Source: Helopsaltes ochotensis (taxonomy: Eukaryota; Chordata; Aves; Passeriformes; Locustellidae). From it: a stretch of 64,000 bases of DNA. The translations under genes and the position numbers were made by a program. The notes beneath the pieces were generated by a model. It was not told the DNA's origin. It saw only the letters and a list, made by a program, of their open reading frames with translations, and did no database searches. Positions 23,694 through 35,500 of this stretch are shown piece by piece (positions within the stretch are counted from its first letter, which is position 1; each line of letters starts with the position of its first letter). The stretch is from contig VXBM01000548.1 of NCBI GenBank assembly GCA_013400155.1, positions 368,897 to 432,896 of the forward strand, in the 5' to 3' direction.

Positions 23694-25982
23694 ACACCAT
23701 GAGCCTTGATTCATGCATGTACTTACATACAGACTGTTGCCTGCTGTTCCTCCATGGGACCAAGCTTTCTTTAATAAAAGAGGAAATTTCACCAGCTGGC
23801 AATGATACTCTCTGTAGGCCCATTAGAAAAGAAGAGATGTAATCTAAGACAAGAGCATATTGTAGGTAAGCATGAACTAAATATTATAAAACTAAATTAT
23901 CTTTCCACTCTCATTTTTCATAAAGCCTGTGGACAGGCCTGAACATTTTTCTGGTTGGCATCTCATAGCTATGAATTAGCTGGTGAATTACCTACTTGTT
24001 TTCCTGGCCAGCCATGGAACCATGGTAATGTTCTAAGTGACTCAGATATCCTGTGCAGATGGGAGGGCTGGACGGCTTCTGCTGGAGCTAAAGTTAATTG
24101 CTACTTTACTGGGGCTCCCAGTTTTCAGCATTTTGGTTTGAACAAACAGCTAAACACCAGACACAATAAGAGCTACCTGGTGGCTTAGACCATTCAATTT
24201 TTATTTCGTGTGTGGAAACATGGCAGAGTTCACACAATCAAAGTTTGATGTACATCCCTGCCTAGATCCCTTCAGCAACTTCAGATAGGAAAATCGAAAA
24301 AAGAAGAGATAGAAAGGAATTGTTGACACTGACCATCCCAGCCTGACATTTGGGCCCTCTTAGAAGCAGTTCACTGATGTTCATCTGATGTCCACTAAGG
24401 CTGTTAGAAACATTCTTGCTTGGGCTGAGTCCATCAGATACAGCATAGGAAGAAAGAGCAGCCTCTGGATGATATAAAGAGGCTTGGAGAGCCACATGAT
24501 GGTCTAAGATGTTCAACCCACTGTGCCTAGTTGCTAAATACCACATGGTAAGGAAGATCCTGTATTTACAATAATTCTAAAAGCCAAAAATATAATAGGA
24601 AACTTTACCTTTTCAACCCCCTCAAAGATTTGCATAGGTGGAATTACCATATCATGCTGTACATCTTTATTTTAGCATTGGGAACACACTATACAAAAGG
24701 TGGTGAGATGCTACAGGCATGGTCAGTGTAAGACAGATGGATTTTAAAACTGCTTTTGCTGCAATTAAGTGCAAATTTTAAGGCACTGCTGTGGGTACAG
24801 ACACAAATTAATAAATTTATCTAGGTTAAAACAACCTAGAGAAAGCCAAATACTGAGGTGTTAACACTATGCTATTATTATTTCTGGCATCTAAAAAATC
24901 TGATGTGAGACATCCATTTTCATTACTGGCTGCTTTGGTATTCCAGATAGCAAACTGAAAATGTGACTCAAAAGCAAAGGTTTCTCCCTGTCATTCCTCA
25001 CACCAAACCAGCTGGACATGCAGCTAGAAAAAGTCCATCTTTGTCCCACATGGGACTACTACGTTGTTCATAACTAGACACACATGTTACTTGGAGGGGA
25101 TTATGACACAAAATTGAGTCTGGCTTTATGTTCCTGAGATTTTTATGGAGAGTTACTGCAGGTTCCTTGAAATGGTTTCCTTCCTTTGGCTTTCTTCCCA
25201 ATACGACGTCCCTGCCTACACAGGCACTCGACCCCTATGCACTGGAGGTGGGCTGAGGATGCTGGATTTTGGGTTTCCAAAGTGCAATTGATTTGCCTTT
25301 GGTTTTTCAAAACAAAAACAAAAATAAAGCACAGCTCAACTACAGGTTCCTTTTCCATCCAAACCACTGATGTTTGCAAGGACTGAGATGAAAGTTTCAG
25401 GTTTGGCTGCACCATGGTGTTAACCAGAATAGTGTTTATGGTCCATATATAGCGTGGCTAATCCCTGTCCACACTGCTCGAGCAAACCAAATTAAGTGTA
25501 ATGTTTTTCCATACATTAAAGAGCAGAGGAAGCTCCACAAACCTTGATGTAATCTGGTTTAGCACTGTGGCAAATAAAGGTCACAAATAGTTCTTAAATA
25601 GTAAGAGATACTGGGGTTAATATACAGCGTAGCAACTTATACAGACAAAGATAGAGGCAAAAATCTGGACACCAAAGGCTCTTCCATTTGCCTGAAAGCT
25701 TTCTGAACAGTGTGGTTTCCCTATCAGAAGCCACAGCTTTGTCATTCCCCTAATCCCCTTTTAAGATTTATTTATACCATGCAGCCTTTAAACACAACTG
25801 CTCAGCTTGATCAGGCTCCCATACTTCCCTCTAAGAAATTGCACATGGGTGTCTGGATGCCTGCACACGGATCCTTGTTTATCCAGGATATGTGGGAGCT
25901 GTTGCAATGCTCAGATTGTAGAACCCAGAGTGACTGATGGCTGGGATGGGTCTGATCCAGCTGCTCAGTATCCAAAGACTGC
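23683..25982. other. Probable intron or upstream flank of the minus-strand gene
   Basis: This lies immediately upstream, in transcript direction, of the terminal exon acceptor. I looked for another minus-strand exon ending in phase 1 with a GT donor and found none I could support. No transposon recognised. Confidence 0.4.
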
Positions 25983-26068
25983 AGAATCACAGCATCCCTG
26001 AGGCTGGAAGGGACCTCTGCAGACTGCCCAGTCACAAACCCTGCCCAAAGCAGTGTCAACAAGTTTTT
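25983..26068 (-). mobile_element. CR1 LINE 3' fragment
   Basis: Contains AGAATCACAGCATCCCTGAG, GCTGGAAGGGACCTCTGCAG, and CAAAGCAGTGTCAACAAG. The CCTCTGGAGATCATCCAGTC-type subfamily is implied by the ACCTCTGCAGACTGCCCAGT block. Confidence 0.78.
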
Positions 26069-26860
26069 CTCCAAGGTCAGAATTGCTGGGGTGTGTTTGA
26101 GAAAGCCCAATTATATGGGAGTTCTGAGAGGATGAAGCATAGAGCAAGCAACTACTGTTGTGTATCAGATACAACAGGATGATTCTCTAGTTCCCTCCTC
26201 TCTGGTGCTGGTTTGTTTTTTTTTTCCTCTCGTTGTAACTCATCACAACTTTAGTACTTGGTTATTTCCACTTTTTTGTACAGCCCTCACAGAAAGAGAG
26301 TCTGAACTGGAGCATCCAGGTGCACTGTCACTGCTGGGGGTATTCAATCCGTATCTAGACAGAGCTGGAGCTAAGTGGGGTTGGATGGATGTCTGCAGAG
26401 AAGAGAGATGTTGAAGACAGGGTGTTCAGACAAGTACAGTTACCTTCCCTAAAGTTATCAGCCCACCTATTCCTCGTCATTCAGCATCCCCCAGTACACC
26501 CAGTCCACAGAAGCTGGGTGGATGCTGTAGTCTACTCCCACATGCAAAGACTGCTCAAGGCAAGCTTGTAGCTTAGAAGAAAATTTATGTTACCAAGTGG
26601 GGGAGTGAATCCAGGGCTCGGAAAACTTGGGCTGGGATCAACTTCATCTAAATAACTGAACTAAAAGAGCTTGGTGAAGAAATTCCTTGGAAGTCCCTGC
26701 ATTTTCCATGTTGTGTATGGAGGGAAAGCCCCCTAAATGAAGACAGACATATAAGATGTATCTCCCCGAGCAGCCTCAAGAGTAATTTCTTTTATATTGA
26801 GTGCGCAGGCAACTTTGCCTCCTCCTTCAGGAGGATTGTTTTACTGAGATGGGATTCCAG

Positions 26861-27125
26861 TCACAGAATCACAGAATATCCAGAGAAGGGACCTACAAGG
26901 CTCATTGAGTCCAAATCCTGGTCCTGTATGGGTCCACTGTGAAAATCACACCATGTCTCAAAGTGTGTTGTAGCTTTTCTTGAGCTCTACCCGGCTCAGT
27001 GCCATGACCACTTCCCTGGGGAGCCTGTTCCAGTGCCCAGTCACCCTCTGGGTAGAAAAACCTTTCCAAATATCCAACATAAACCTCCCCTGATACAGCT
27101 TCATACCATTCCCTCGAGTCACCTT
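26861..27125 (-). mobile_element. CR1 LINE 3' fragment, distinct subfamily
   Basis: Starts with a doubled octamer tail (TCACAGAATCACAGAAT), then GGGACCTACAAGGCTCATTG, TTTCTTGAGCTCTACCCGGC, GACCACTTCCCTGGGGAGCC, TGTTCCAGTGCCCAGTCACC and ACATAAACCTCCCCTGATAC. The CTTGAGCTCTGTC-type block marks a different subfamily from the fragments at 12.6 or 32 kb. Confidence 0.92.
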
Positions 27126-28151
27126 TGGCTTGTCTGTCTATACACAATCACAGTCTACAGAGTAGCTGTCTACATCTTATCTAATTCCCAAGCCTTTTTT
27201 TGCATTCAGTGGATTAAATAAGTCGAGCATCACCTCTTTATTGCTAGAAAGAGAGATTTGTCCTCATCACTTTACTGGGAATAATGTTGGATAACTAAAT
27301 TGGATGCAGATGTCATGATCTGAAAATTCCTACATTGCAAAAGAGAGCTGTACCAGTGCATAAAAATGACTGCCCAGCTTAAAAAGATTCCCTATCCTCC
27401 TGATCTACTGTGGATCTCCCAAAGGGAAAGCCATTGCACATCCTTGTTTTACCTATATGCAAGTAGGAGGGAACATTTCTGCTCTGCCACCTCCAAGAGG
27501 ATCTCAGGGTGTCCAAAACTCATGAAACTGTAAATAGGGCAGGTAATTCAGTAATGAGAGGAACCAGAGGAGCACCTCCAGGAGGGGATTTCCTGGTACT
27601 TGTCTTGCTCATGATGATGGATTTTACCAAAAGATTAATGGTCTGCCCTGTGAGAATGGCAGACAAAAGTTATTTTAAATGCATTCAGCTGCATGAGAAG
27701 ATCATGTATTTAACTTAAGAGTCAGCCTTGGCTATCTAAGCTGCTTTTGTTTGACTACTGATTTTATCTGCCTTGCAGCCAAATTGCTGCAAACTCTGAT
27801 TTCTTAGTATGTTTATTGTCAACTAACAAGGAAAGGTCTGTGAAGAAGAAACCTTGAGGGAAAAGCAGGAGCATGACTTTCCACAGATTCAGCTCATCTA
27901 ACATTAGCCTTTTAGCTGGCATCTAGCATGAGGCAGTCATGTTGGCTCCAGTCAAGAAAGAAGCACCTCTGGGGTAAAGCCATTCCAAGCTATCGAGTCC
28001 CTAAGTGGAGTGAAGTATTGTGCTTTGAAGTGTTCCTTCCCTCCCAGAACTTCTGGTAAGTCAGCTATCTTAGATGGGCTGAGTGTCTTCTAAATGGCTG
28101 AAGTTGGGTGAACTGGATTCCTCACTTGACAGGTAGATGTAACAAGTAAAT

Positions 28152-28480
28152 TCACAGAATCACAGATTGGATCAGGCTGGAAGGGACTACAGTGGATCAT
28201 CTTGTCCATGCCCCCCACTCAAGCAGGACCATCCCAGAACACAGGGCACAGGACTATGTCCAGACATTTGTGGAATATCCCCAGTGAGGCAGACTCTCCA
28301 CTCTCTCTGGACAGTCTGTTCAGTGCTTGGTCACTGCACAGAAAAGAAATTCTTCCTCATGGTCAGGTGGAACTTCCTGGGCATCAGTTTCTGCCCATTG
28401 CCACTTGTCCTATTGCTGGGCACCACAGGCTAGAGCTTGGCTCCATCCTCTTGGCACCACCAATTTCCTATCAAATCTCA
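28152..28480 (-). mobile_element. CR1 LINE 3' fragment
   Basis: Tail TCACAGAATCACAG, then GGCTGGAAGGGACTACAGTG, CAAGCAGGACCATCCCAGAA, GGGCACAGGACTATGTCCAG, GGAATATCCCCAGTGAGGC, and CTCTCTGGACAGTCTGTTCA. Same subfamily as the copy at 47.3 kb. Confidence 0.92.
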
Positions 28481-28691
28481 ATAGCAGATGTGTAATGCTG
28501 CCTCTGTGTTCCCATGGAAAGCACAAAACCATAGAGATAAGGTTTAAGATGCAGGACAGTAGAAGCTCAAGCCTCTAGAGGTCTCAAGGAATGAGCTTGT
28601 GGTTGAGAAGCTGATAATCTTTCAAGTGAGTCAGGACTGAATAAGCAATCTATTTCAATAGTGCCAGTACTTCATTTAAATATAACCAGTG

Positions 28692-29023
28692 CTTCAAGGG
28701 GGCTTATCATAGTGAAGGAGAACAATCTTTAAAGAGGGAAGATAGTGATAGGAAAAGGGGGAATGATTTTAAACTACAAGAAGAGAGATATAGACTCAAC
28801 ATCAGAAGAAAGTTTTTATTCAGAGGGTAGTGAGGCAGTGGAACAGGTTGCTCAGAGAAAAGGTGCCTTCCCTGGAAGTTGCAAAGCCAGATTGGATGTG
28901 GCTTTGAGCAAACTGGTCTGGTGGAAGGTGTCCCTGCAATGAGCAGAGAGGTTGGAATGAGAAAATCTTTAACATTTCCTTCCATCCCAAACTGTTCTAA
29001 GATCCTGTGATACTGTGATTCAA
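28692..29023 (+). mobile_element. CR1 LINE 3' fragment with tail
   Basis: Sense-direction CR1: CTTCAAGGGGGCTTATCA, GATAGGAAAAGGGGGAATGA, GAGGCAGTGGAACAGGTTGC, GGCTTTGAGCAAACTGGTCT, GGTGTCCCTGCAATGAGCAG, with terminal TGTGATACTGTGATTC. It lies about 210 bases from the oppositely oriented copy, 5' end facing 5' end. Confidence 0.93.
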
Positions 29024-30229
29024 TAAGGATATTGAGATGCTGAAATGAGCCTCTTTGGTGAGACAGTGACCTGCAGGAGGCCTCTGTGCCGTGTCCTTTC
29101 TGCTCAGGTTATGCAGCTGCTCTAAACCTGTCAGTGCCGGTGTGTGTGTCCGCAGGACCGAGTGCGTGTGCGCTCCCCCTGCATTTTGCAGCTGCTTCCC
29201 AAGAAAGTCTAAATATATGCCTGCCTCTGCTTTCTGGTGAGAAGTGAAACTCAAGTTCCAACAGCTTGTGGTAAATGAAAGCCCAAGAGCAGCATGTGCG
29301 TCACTGAGGGCGGTGCTGCTTTTGCACGGACAAAATCCATCTTTGGGACCTGAATCTGAAGCCAACCCTCCTGTGCTGCTCAGGTTTGATTCAGATGGAG
29401 TGGCAGTGCTTCCCACTGCCAGGCTGAGTCAAGCTTAGAAGGGCTGCAAGGAAGTTTAGAAGGGATTAAGTCACCAGCTTGGGTGAAGAGGCCCTGAGAC
29501 AGGACAGTGGAGTAGATCTGAACAGAAGCATCAGTGTGAGCATTCCAGGATTGGTGTTTGCATACATGTGATTTCAGAAACAGAATTTGCCTCTAGATAT
29601 TATTTTAGCTCATGTCTAACCTGTAATTAATTAATCAATCAAGCTAAACTGGCTCTGAAAACTTGCTTTTGGGGGAGCAGCTTAGAAATGCGTAGAGAAA
29701 TAATAAAAAGCATTAGACGAGTTTATTGTTAACTATTTTTTAGATAAAGCAAATCACATATGTGTTCTAGGAATCCACTCCTTTCTTCGTGGGTAGAAAA
29801 ATCCCCAAATATTTTATATATCAAGATGCTGCTCCCTTTAATGACAGAAGTGTTTTATGTAATTAAACATGTCTATTCAAGTTAGGAGTTTTGTGCAAAA
29901 TATTGATTTGAAAAAAAAAATCACAGTATTCCAAATCAACCCTATTCCTCTGGTTTGTGGCTTATTTTTAAAGGGATTTTGCAAATAATTGCAAATAATT
30001 GTAGGTTGCGAGAACAATGCTGTAATGGAGCACATGGCAAAGTCTCTTCCAGCGTCCATGGCATTTCACCAAAAACACCCCAACTCTGTCTCTGTGCTGT
30101 CAAAGTGGTTGAGTCATTTCAGCAAGGCTCCTTCCTCATGCCTTTTGCTTTTTAAGCAGCCTAATAACAATCCACAACCTACTCTACAGATTTTAATTCA
30201 CTTAAAAGTTTTTCTGACTTCATAAACTT

Positions 30230-30249
30230 NNNNNNNNNNNNNNNNNNNN
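30230..30249. other. Assembly gap, 20 Ns
   Basis: Twenty consecutive N bases. The true size of the gap is unknown; flanking sequence is unremarkable. Confidence 1.
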
Positions 30250-31695
30250 TTTACTCAATTGTGGTCTGTTTCTCTGCTTTCAGGTACAGTACACCAGGCT
30301 TAGCTGGACTGAGCTTTATGTGACTAATCCCATTATGACTCCTGTGGAGTTGTGCTCTTTCAAAATTTCTTGAGTAATAGTCTGTTATGAGTACATATTT
30401 ATTCCCATGTCATGCGAACAAATTCGTTCTCACAATTTGTCATGGGCCATCTGCTTTTTCATCTTTGTCCCTGGCTTAATTTCAGTGAGATTTTATTCAC
30501 TTCCTGACAAAATGTGTGTTTTTGCAGTCCTTTGGGACCAGATTTTCCAGGAACCTGAGGTCCTTCTTTGACACCTAAGGGACAGAGCCAGACTTTTTGA
30601 AGTGCTCTGCAGCTCCTGTTATTTCTGAAAACAGAAGAGTCCCTGAGGATGCCCTGACATCTCAGTGTGGGGAGGGAATGGGAAAAGAGGAGGTAGGCAC
30701 GTTGGAGAGGTAATATTGTCGGGCAGCAGGCAATTCCTCATGACAGTGCTCAATGCCTAACACATTTGTCCTGCTGTGCTCAAAGCACTGCACAGACAAG
30801 TCCCACACTGGATGCACTTTTTGGGGGCCAGACTGAAGCTCACGAAAAATAAAATGCCTTGACAGAAGTCCATCACGGAGCCAGAAGAAAAGGTCGCTCT
30901 CATCTTTCCCATCAACCAGCACTGTCAATGCAGCCCTCTGATGGCTCCTTTGCCCTACACCTCTATTAACACAACTCCTTAAACTGAGAAAAGATTCTTT
31001 CCTTCCTCTTTGCAGCACAGAAAAAAGGCACAGCAGAAAAATCTGTTGTGTGTAGGGAGACTGCCAACCCAGCCCTCCCGTGGCCACACAAGAACATCTC
31101 CTCCGCCCACATATGCTCCATTCCCAGCCACTTAGTGAGGATGGCAAAGTGGCTTGGGAGAGTTTTTAGGTCCTCTGAAACTAAAATAAGACTGACAACT
31201 ACTTCTAGGGAGCCAAAAGAAACAGGAAGAAGAAAGTGGTATAATTGCTCAGACCATTTTGCTCAGAATGCCTTTTATTTTGCCTCTGTCAATGGTCAGT
31301 AAATGCTGCCTCCAAGGAAGTATCAAAAAATCTTCAATAACAGCTATACCTTAGTCCATTGTAGGAAGTTTTCCTGATGTTCCATTAATAAATCAGGTTT
31401 TTGGCCCAGGAGAGATGTTTATACTATCAACAATCACCTTTGATGGAGGCCAACAGATTTGATTTAAGATCAGGCTCATGGACTGCAGCTGAAAGAGCTT
31501 GTGTGTAATTACCACTCTAGATCTGGCCATTAGCTACACCAAAGTGTTTTTCCTATTTTGAAACAGACAGCTTTTCCAACACGTGTAATTCTTCTGAGAA
31601 TCTTGTTTTCTTTTCCTAATAAGTACTATTGTCTTTCTAAATGCCCCTATTATGGTCTTATTGGCATTGTAAACATCACATAATTTTTAAATTAT

Positions 31696-31761
31696 TTTTC
31701 TTTTTCCTGTTTCTTTTTTCCTTTTTCTTCTTATTTTCTTTTTTTTTTTTCTTCCCCCCCT
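31696..31761 (+). repeat. Polypyrimidine tract
   Basis: Nearly uninterrupted T and C over about 65 bases, including a run of about 14 T and then seven C. It is a low-complexity tract with mirror-like parts; no flanking exon was recognised. Confidence 0.85.
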
Positions 31762-32049
31762 CATCCTTTGGCAAGGTTTTGGCAATTAACTCCTACAGCA
31801 GTGAGTTTCTCAGTTTAGTTTTGCATTATGTGAGGAAATCTTTCCATTTATGCAGGGAATTTTACATACTGATCAGCCAAGAGCGTTTTCTCTAAAACCT
31901 GTGTGCCTACTCTTTGTACCTTTCTCAATTACACTTCCTGCCACACATGGCCCTAGAACAAATCCATGATCCCAAAACATTCAGCAGGTACTAAGAGATA
32001 CAAAAGAGAGTAGACAGGATGTGTATCTTTTACCTTTAAACCAAAAGAT

Positions 32050-32505
32050 AATGGAATGATTAAGGTTAGAAAAGGCCTCCAAGATCATCAAGTCCAGCCA
32101 TTAACCTAAGAGTGCCTGGTCCATCACTAAACCATGTCCCCAAGTGCCACAACTAAACTCTTTTTGAACGCTTCCAGGGATGATGATTCCATCACTTCCC
32201 TGTGCAATGTTCCAATGCTGGACAACTCTTTCAGTGAAGAAAATCTTCTTATTATCCAAACTAAACCTCCCCTGGCACAACTTGAGGCCATTTCCTCTCA
32301 TCTTATTCCTTGTTACCTGAAAAAGGAGGCAAACCCTCATTTAGTGTATTTCAGATGGTTGTAAAGAATGAGAAGGTCCCTCGAGCCTCCTTTTCTCCAG
32401 GCTGAGCCCGCCAATCTCCCTCAGCTGTTCCTCATCAGATTTGTGCTCCAGATCCTTCACCAGCTCCGTCGTCCTTCCCTGGACACACTATAGCATCTCA
32501 GGATG
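32050..32505 (-). mobile_element. CR1 LINE 3' fragment, about 455 bases
   Basis: Contains AGGTTAGAAAAGGCCTCCAA, GATCATCAAGTCCAGCCATT, CCATGTCCCCAAGTGCCACA, CTTCCAGGGATGATGATTCC, CCCCTGGCACAACTTGAGGC, CCTTTTCTCCAGGCTGAGCC, and GTGCTCCAGATCCTTCACC. The tail octamers are decayed. A 76-codon frame inside it is not a gene. Confidence 0.95.
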
Positions 32506-35500
32506 AGGCAACCAGGAACATTTATACAAACAAATCTTGATGGTCCAGATATTTTAAGTTTATTTTTCTTTGCTGGTTTGAGATCAGTTTAATTTCTTAA
32601 CATATATTCTCTGAACGCTTCAAAGCAGATTCAGATGTTAATTAACCAAAGATAGTTATATTTTCCTGCTGGGTTTTTTTCCCAGGAAAAATATGAGACA
32701 CACTATGCAATCTTATGGTTTTAGTAGCCAGTGAGTCAAGTCTGGAAATTTGGTTCACATGAGTCAATGAGATTTCAGGTTGCTACAGAGTCCAGCAAGG
32801 ACAATGTCCAGCCAGCAGTGGACAGGCCTCTTTTGCAGACACCATATGGCTTTTCTTGGGCTGATTCATGAAACAACCTACATCCAGGCTGGGTCACCTT
32901 GAACCTCTTCCATGCTGTGCTTTTGGATGGTTTGTCACTCTCAAAGGCTTGCCACAGCTGTGCTCCCCACTGAAACACAGGAACTCTGTGTTTTCCTGGG
33001 TATTTACCACCCATCTGCCCCAGCAGAAAGTTACTGCTAAGCCTTAGAGTCTACATGCAGTGCTCTAGCAGTCCTTATCTTGTACCATCTTTCAAGCTGT
33101 GTAAACTCGTTACTTAAATGGAAGAGACAGTGAAAAAGAGTGCAGAAAGTCCCCTGTCCCATCTAGAGCAGAACCAAAGTTGTTGGTTCTCCTCAGCAAG
33201 CAGCTTTTAGGTAAAATAAAGGCTGAGTAGAAGGCCATGATTAGACACACCACCAAAAAACTGTCTGCAAGATGAGCTTGGCTGTTGTTCCGCCTTAAGA
33301 GTTTGAAGGTCAAAACCTGCTTTTCAAGCTAAAAGTGGACACCTTGAGTGTGCAATAAAGAGCCCCTCAGTGATCTGAGGATGATAAAGGAATGATCTGG
33401 CCATAAGTATGCAAGAAAAGTTGGAACTAATTGATTAAATTTTCATATATTTCCCAGTATGTTTCACCCCCAGAGGCATGGTGCCATTTTTAGGAAAATA
33501 ATCTTGTAACAAAAATCCCCTGAAACTGCACAGCCTGAGGTGATTTTTATTATCTTCATACACCAAGGAACCACAGAGACCATATCTTTTCTGCAGAGTT
33601 AATTGGGGTGGGAGACAGCCATACCTGAACACCTGAGCTATGCCAGTCTGGACATGAATTATTTCCCTGAATGACCCTATGACTCCTTTGCCGTTTGTGA
33701 ACTTTCCCAATTGCACCAAGAGTTTCAGACTGGAGGAGGAATATCTCATAGTTTTTGTGTTTAGATACTCAGGGATGCTTTCTTAATCTCTTGTGTCAGG
33801 TATGGGAGAGCTTGTTTACTCCAAGGAAAGGCTTTCAGGAAAGCCCTGAAAAATTCAACTCACTCGTGGTCAAATGTGAGTCCTTACTACGAGAAGGATG
33901 AGTGCCAGCCCATGGCCAGACAGGACCCAGGCTGCTCATCCTCTCCTCAGAGCTCCCAGCCTGGACTGAAACCACTTCCCAAGCCTGAAAGAAGTTTTAA
34001 ATGCCCATGGAGTCAATGCCTTGGAGATGTACCTTTTATCCTCTTTCACTTCAACTGCTCGATATGCCCAGGCAATTGTGGCAGGCATCATGGAAATGCT
34101 GTCTTCACAAAGACATTTTGTCTCCAATAACATTTTCATTTTACACCCAAGTCTAGCCGGAGGTGAATTCTTTTGTTTATTGAAGAGCCACAGCTCCTTT
34201 GGAACAAAATGTTCTCCTGTAAGCCGGGTGAGACGCTGGTTTTATTGAAGAACAGTCCTGCAGACCAAGACAATGCTGTACTTCACTACCCCTTTTGAAT
34301 TACCACTCTGTCATTTCCCAGAGGAGCATGATCGGCCGACCACTAAACTCTGCTTTAAGATCTTATGCCCGATCTAAATGAGACAGAATGAAGCCCTGGA
34401 GAGATTTCAACCCTTGCTTTGTTGAAACAACATTGCTTTGTTTGGAATGTATTTGCCTTTGTACTGGGGAATGAAAATGTAACCCAGTGCCCAGTTTTGA
34501 AATACATAAATACAACGCTTTTGGTAACATACCATATATAAAGAGATCCATAGCATATGCTTTTTCTTACGCATCCTTTTTCTGGGAGATCTTCAGCCAG
34601 CCTTTAAACTATCAAATCCTGAGCTCTGTAACATCTCAGTGGAGGAGGAACATATCATGCCTGTGTTCCAGGCTTGCATGGTGACCCAGTTAGGAAATCT
34701 GTAGCAGACATGAAATGAAATCCAGACCTGTGCTTGCAACAATGAACTCAGCCTTCCCTTGTATCCAGTTGGATTACACAAGTTAGGAGCCACCCAAAAG
34801 TTCATGACACCCACTCACGGCCCCAGTCAGTGATCACCACCATTTGGGTCCAGGGCTTTCCCTGGGCTTTACTGTAATACTGTTAGATTATGAACTGAAG
34901 AGATTTAGAGTTCTGATCCAAATCATCCAACCCAGGTTGAATCCTGAGCTGGAAGCAGCTGGACAAGTGAGACATCTGGGCTTTTTCCTACCCCTTTCTA
35001 CAAATTCACTGTTACTTCAGTGCATCTTGGGGCAGAGATTTCATGAACACAGGCCCTTGCTGTACCATTAACTGGTGTATGAAACCACACCATCAGCAGC
35101 TGTGGAACAGCACTCAGAGGATTTGAGGAGTGTTGCATGTGATAAGAACAGAAGAACTGCACCAGGAGGTTCTAAGTTCCTCATCCCTCCACCTACCCAT
35201 CCTTCCCACATGTGCCCCCCAAATAACTAAATGGAAGAGGCGTTTTCCCACTCTGAGAGCAAACAAACACGTCAGTCCTGCCCAAACAGAGGTGCTCTGT
35301 CTCTCCGTCTGAGTCCATGTCCTTTGATCACCATGGGCACCAGCTCCTGTCGGATATTTTGGGCTGTGCAGGGTGGGCTTGTTCACTCACTGGGTGGAGG
35401 GAAACACCTTGTTAGGATAGGAAGGAGTGATTCAGCCACTCCTCACTCTGAGTCAATATTTACCCAGTGGCTCTGGGCTTAGGGGGAGGGATGGTCTCTC

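Noticed and set aside
30662..31147. 161-codon minus-strand frame
   Set aside because: No family resemblance or codon bias; no supporting splice sites seen.
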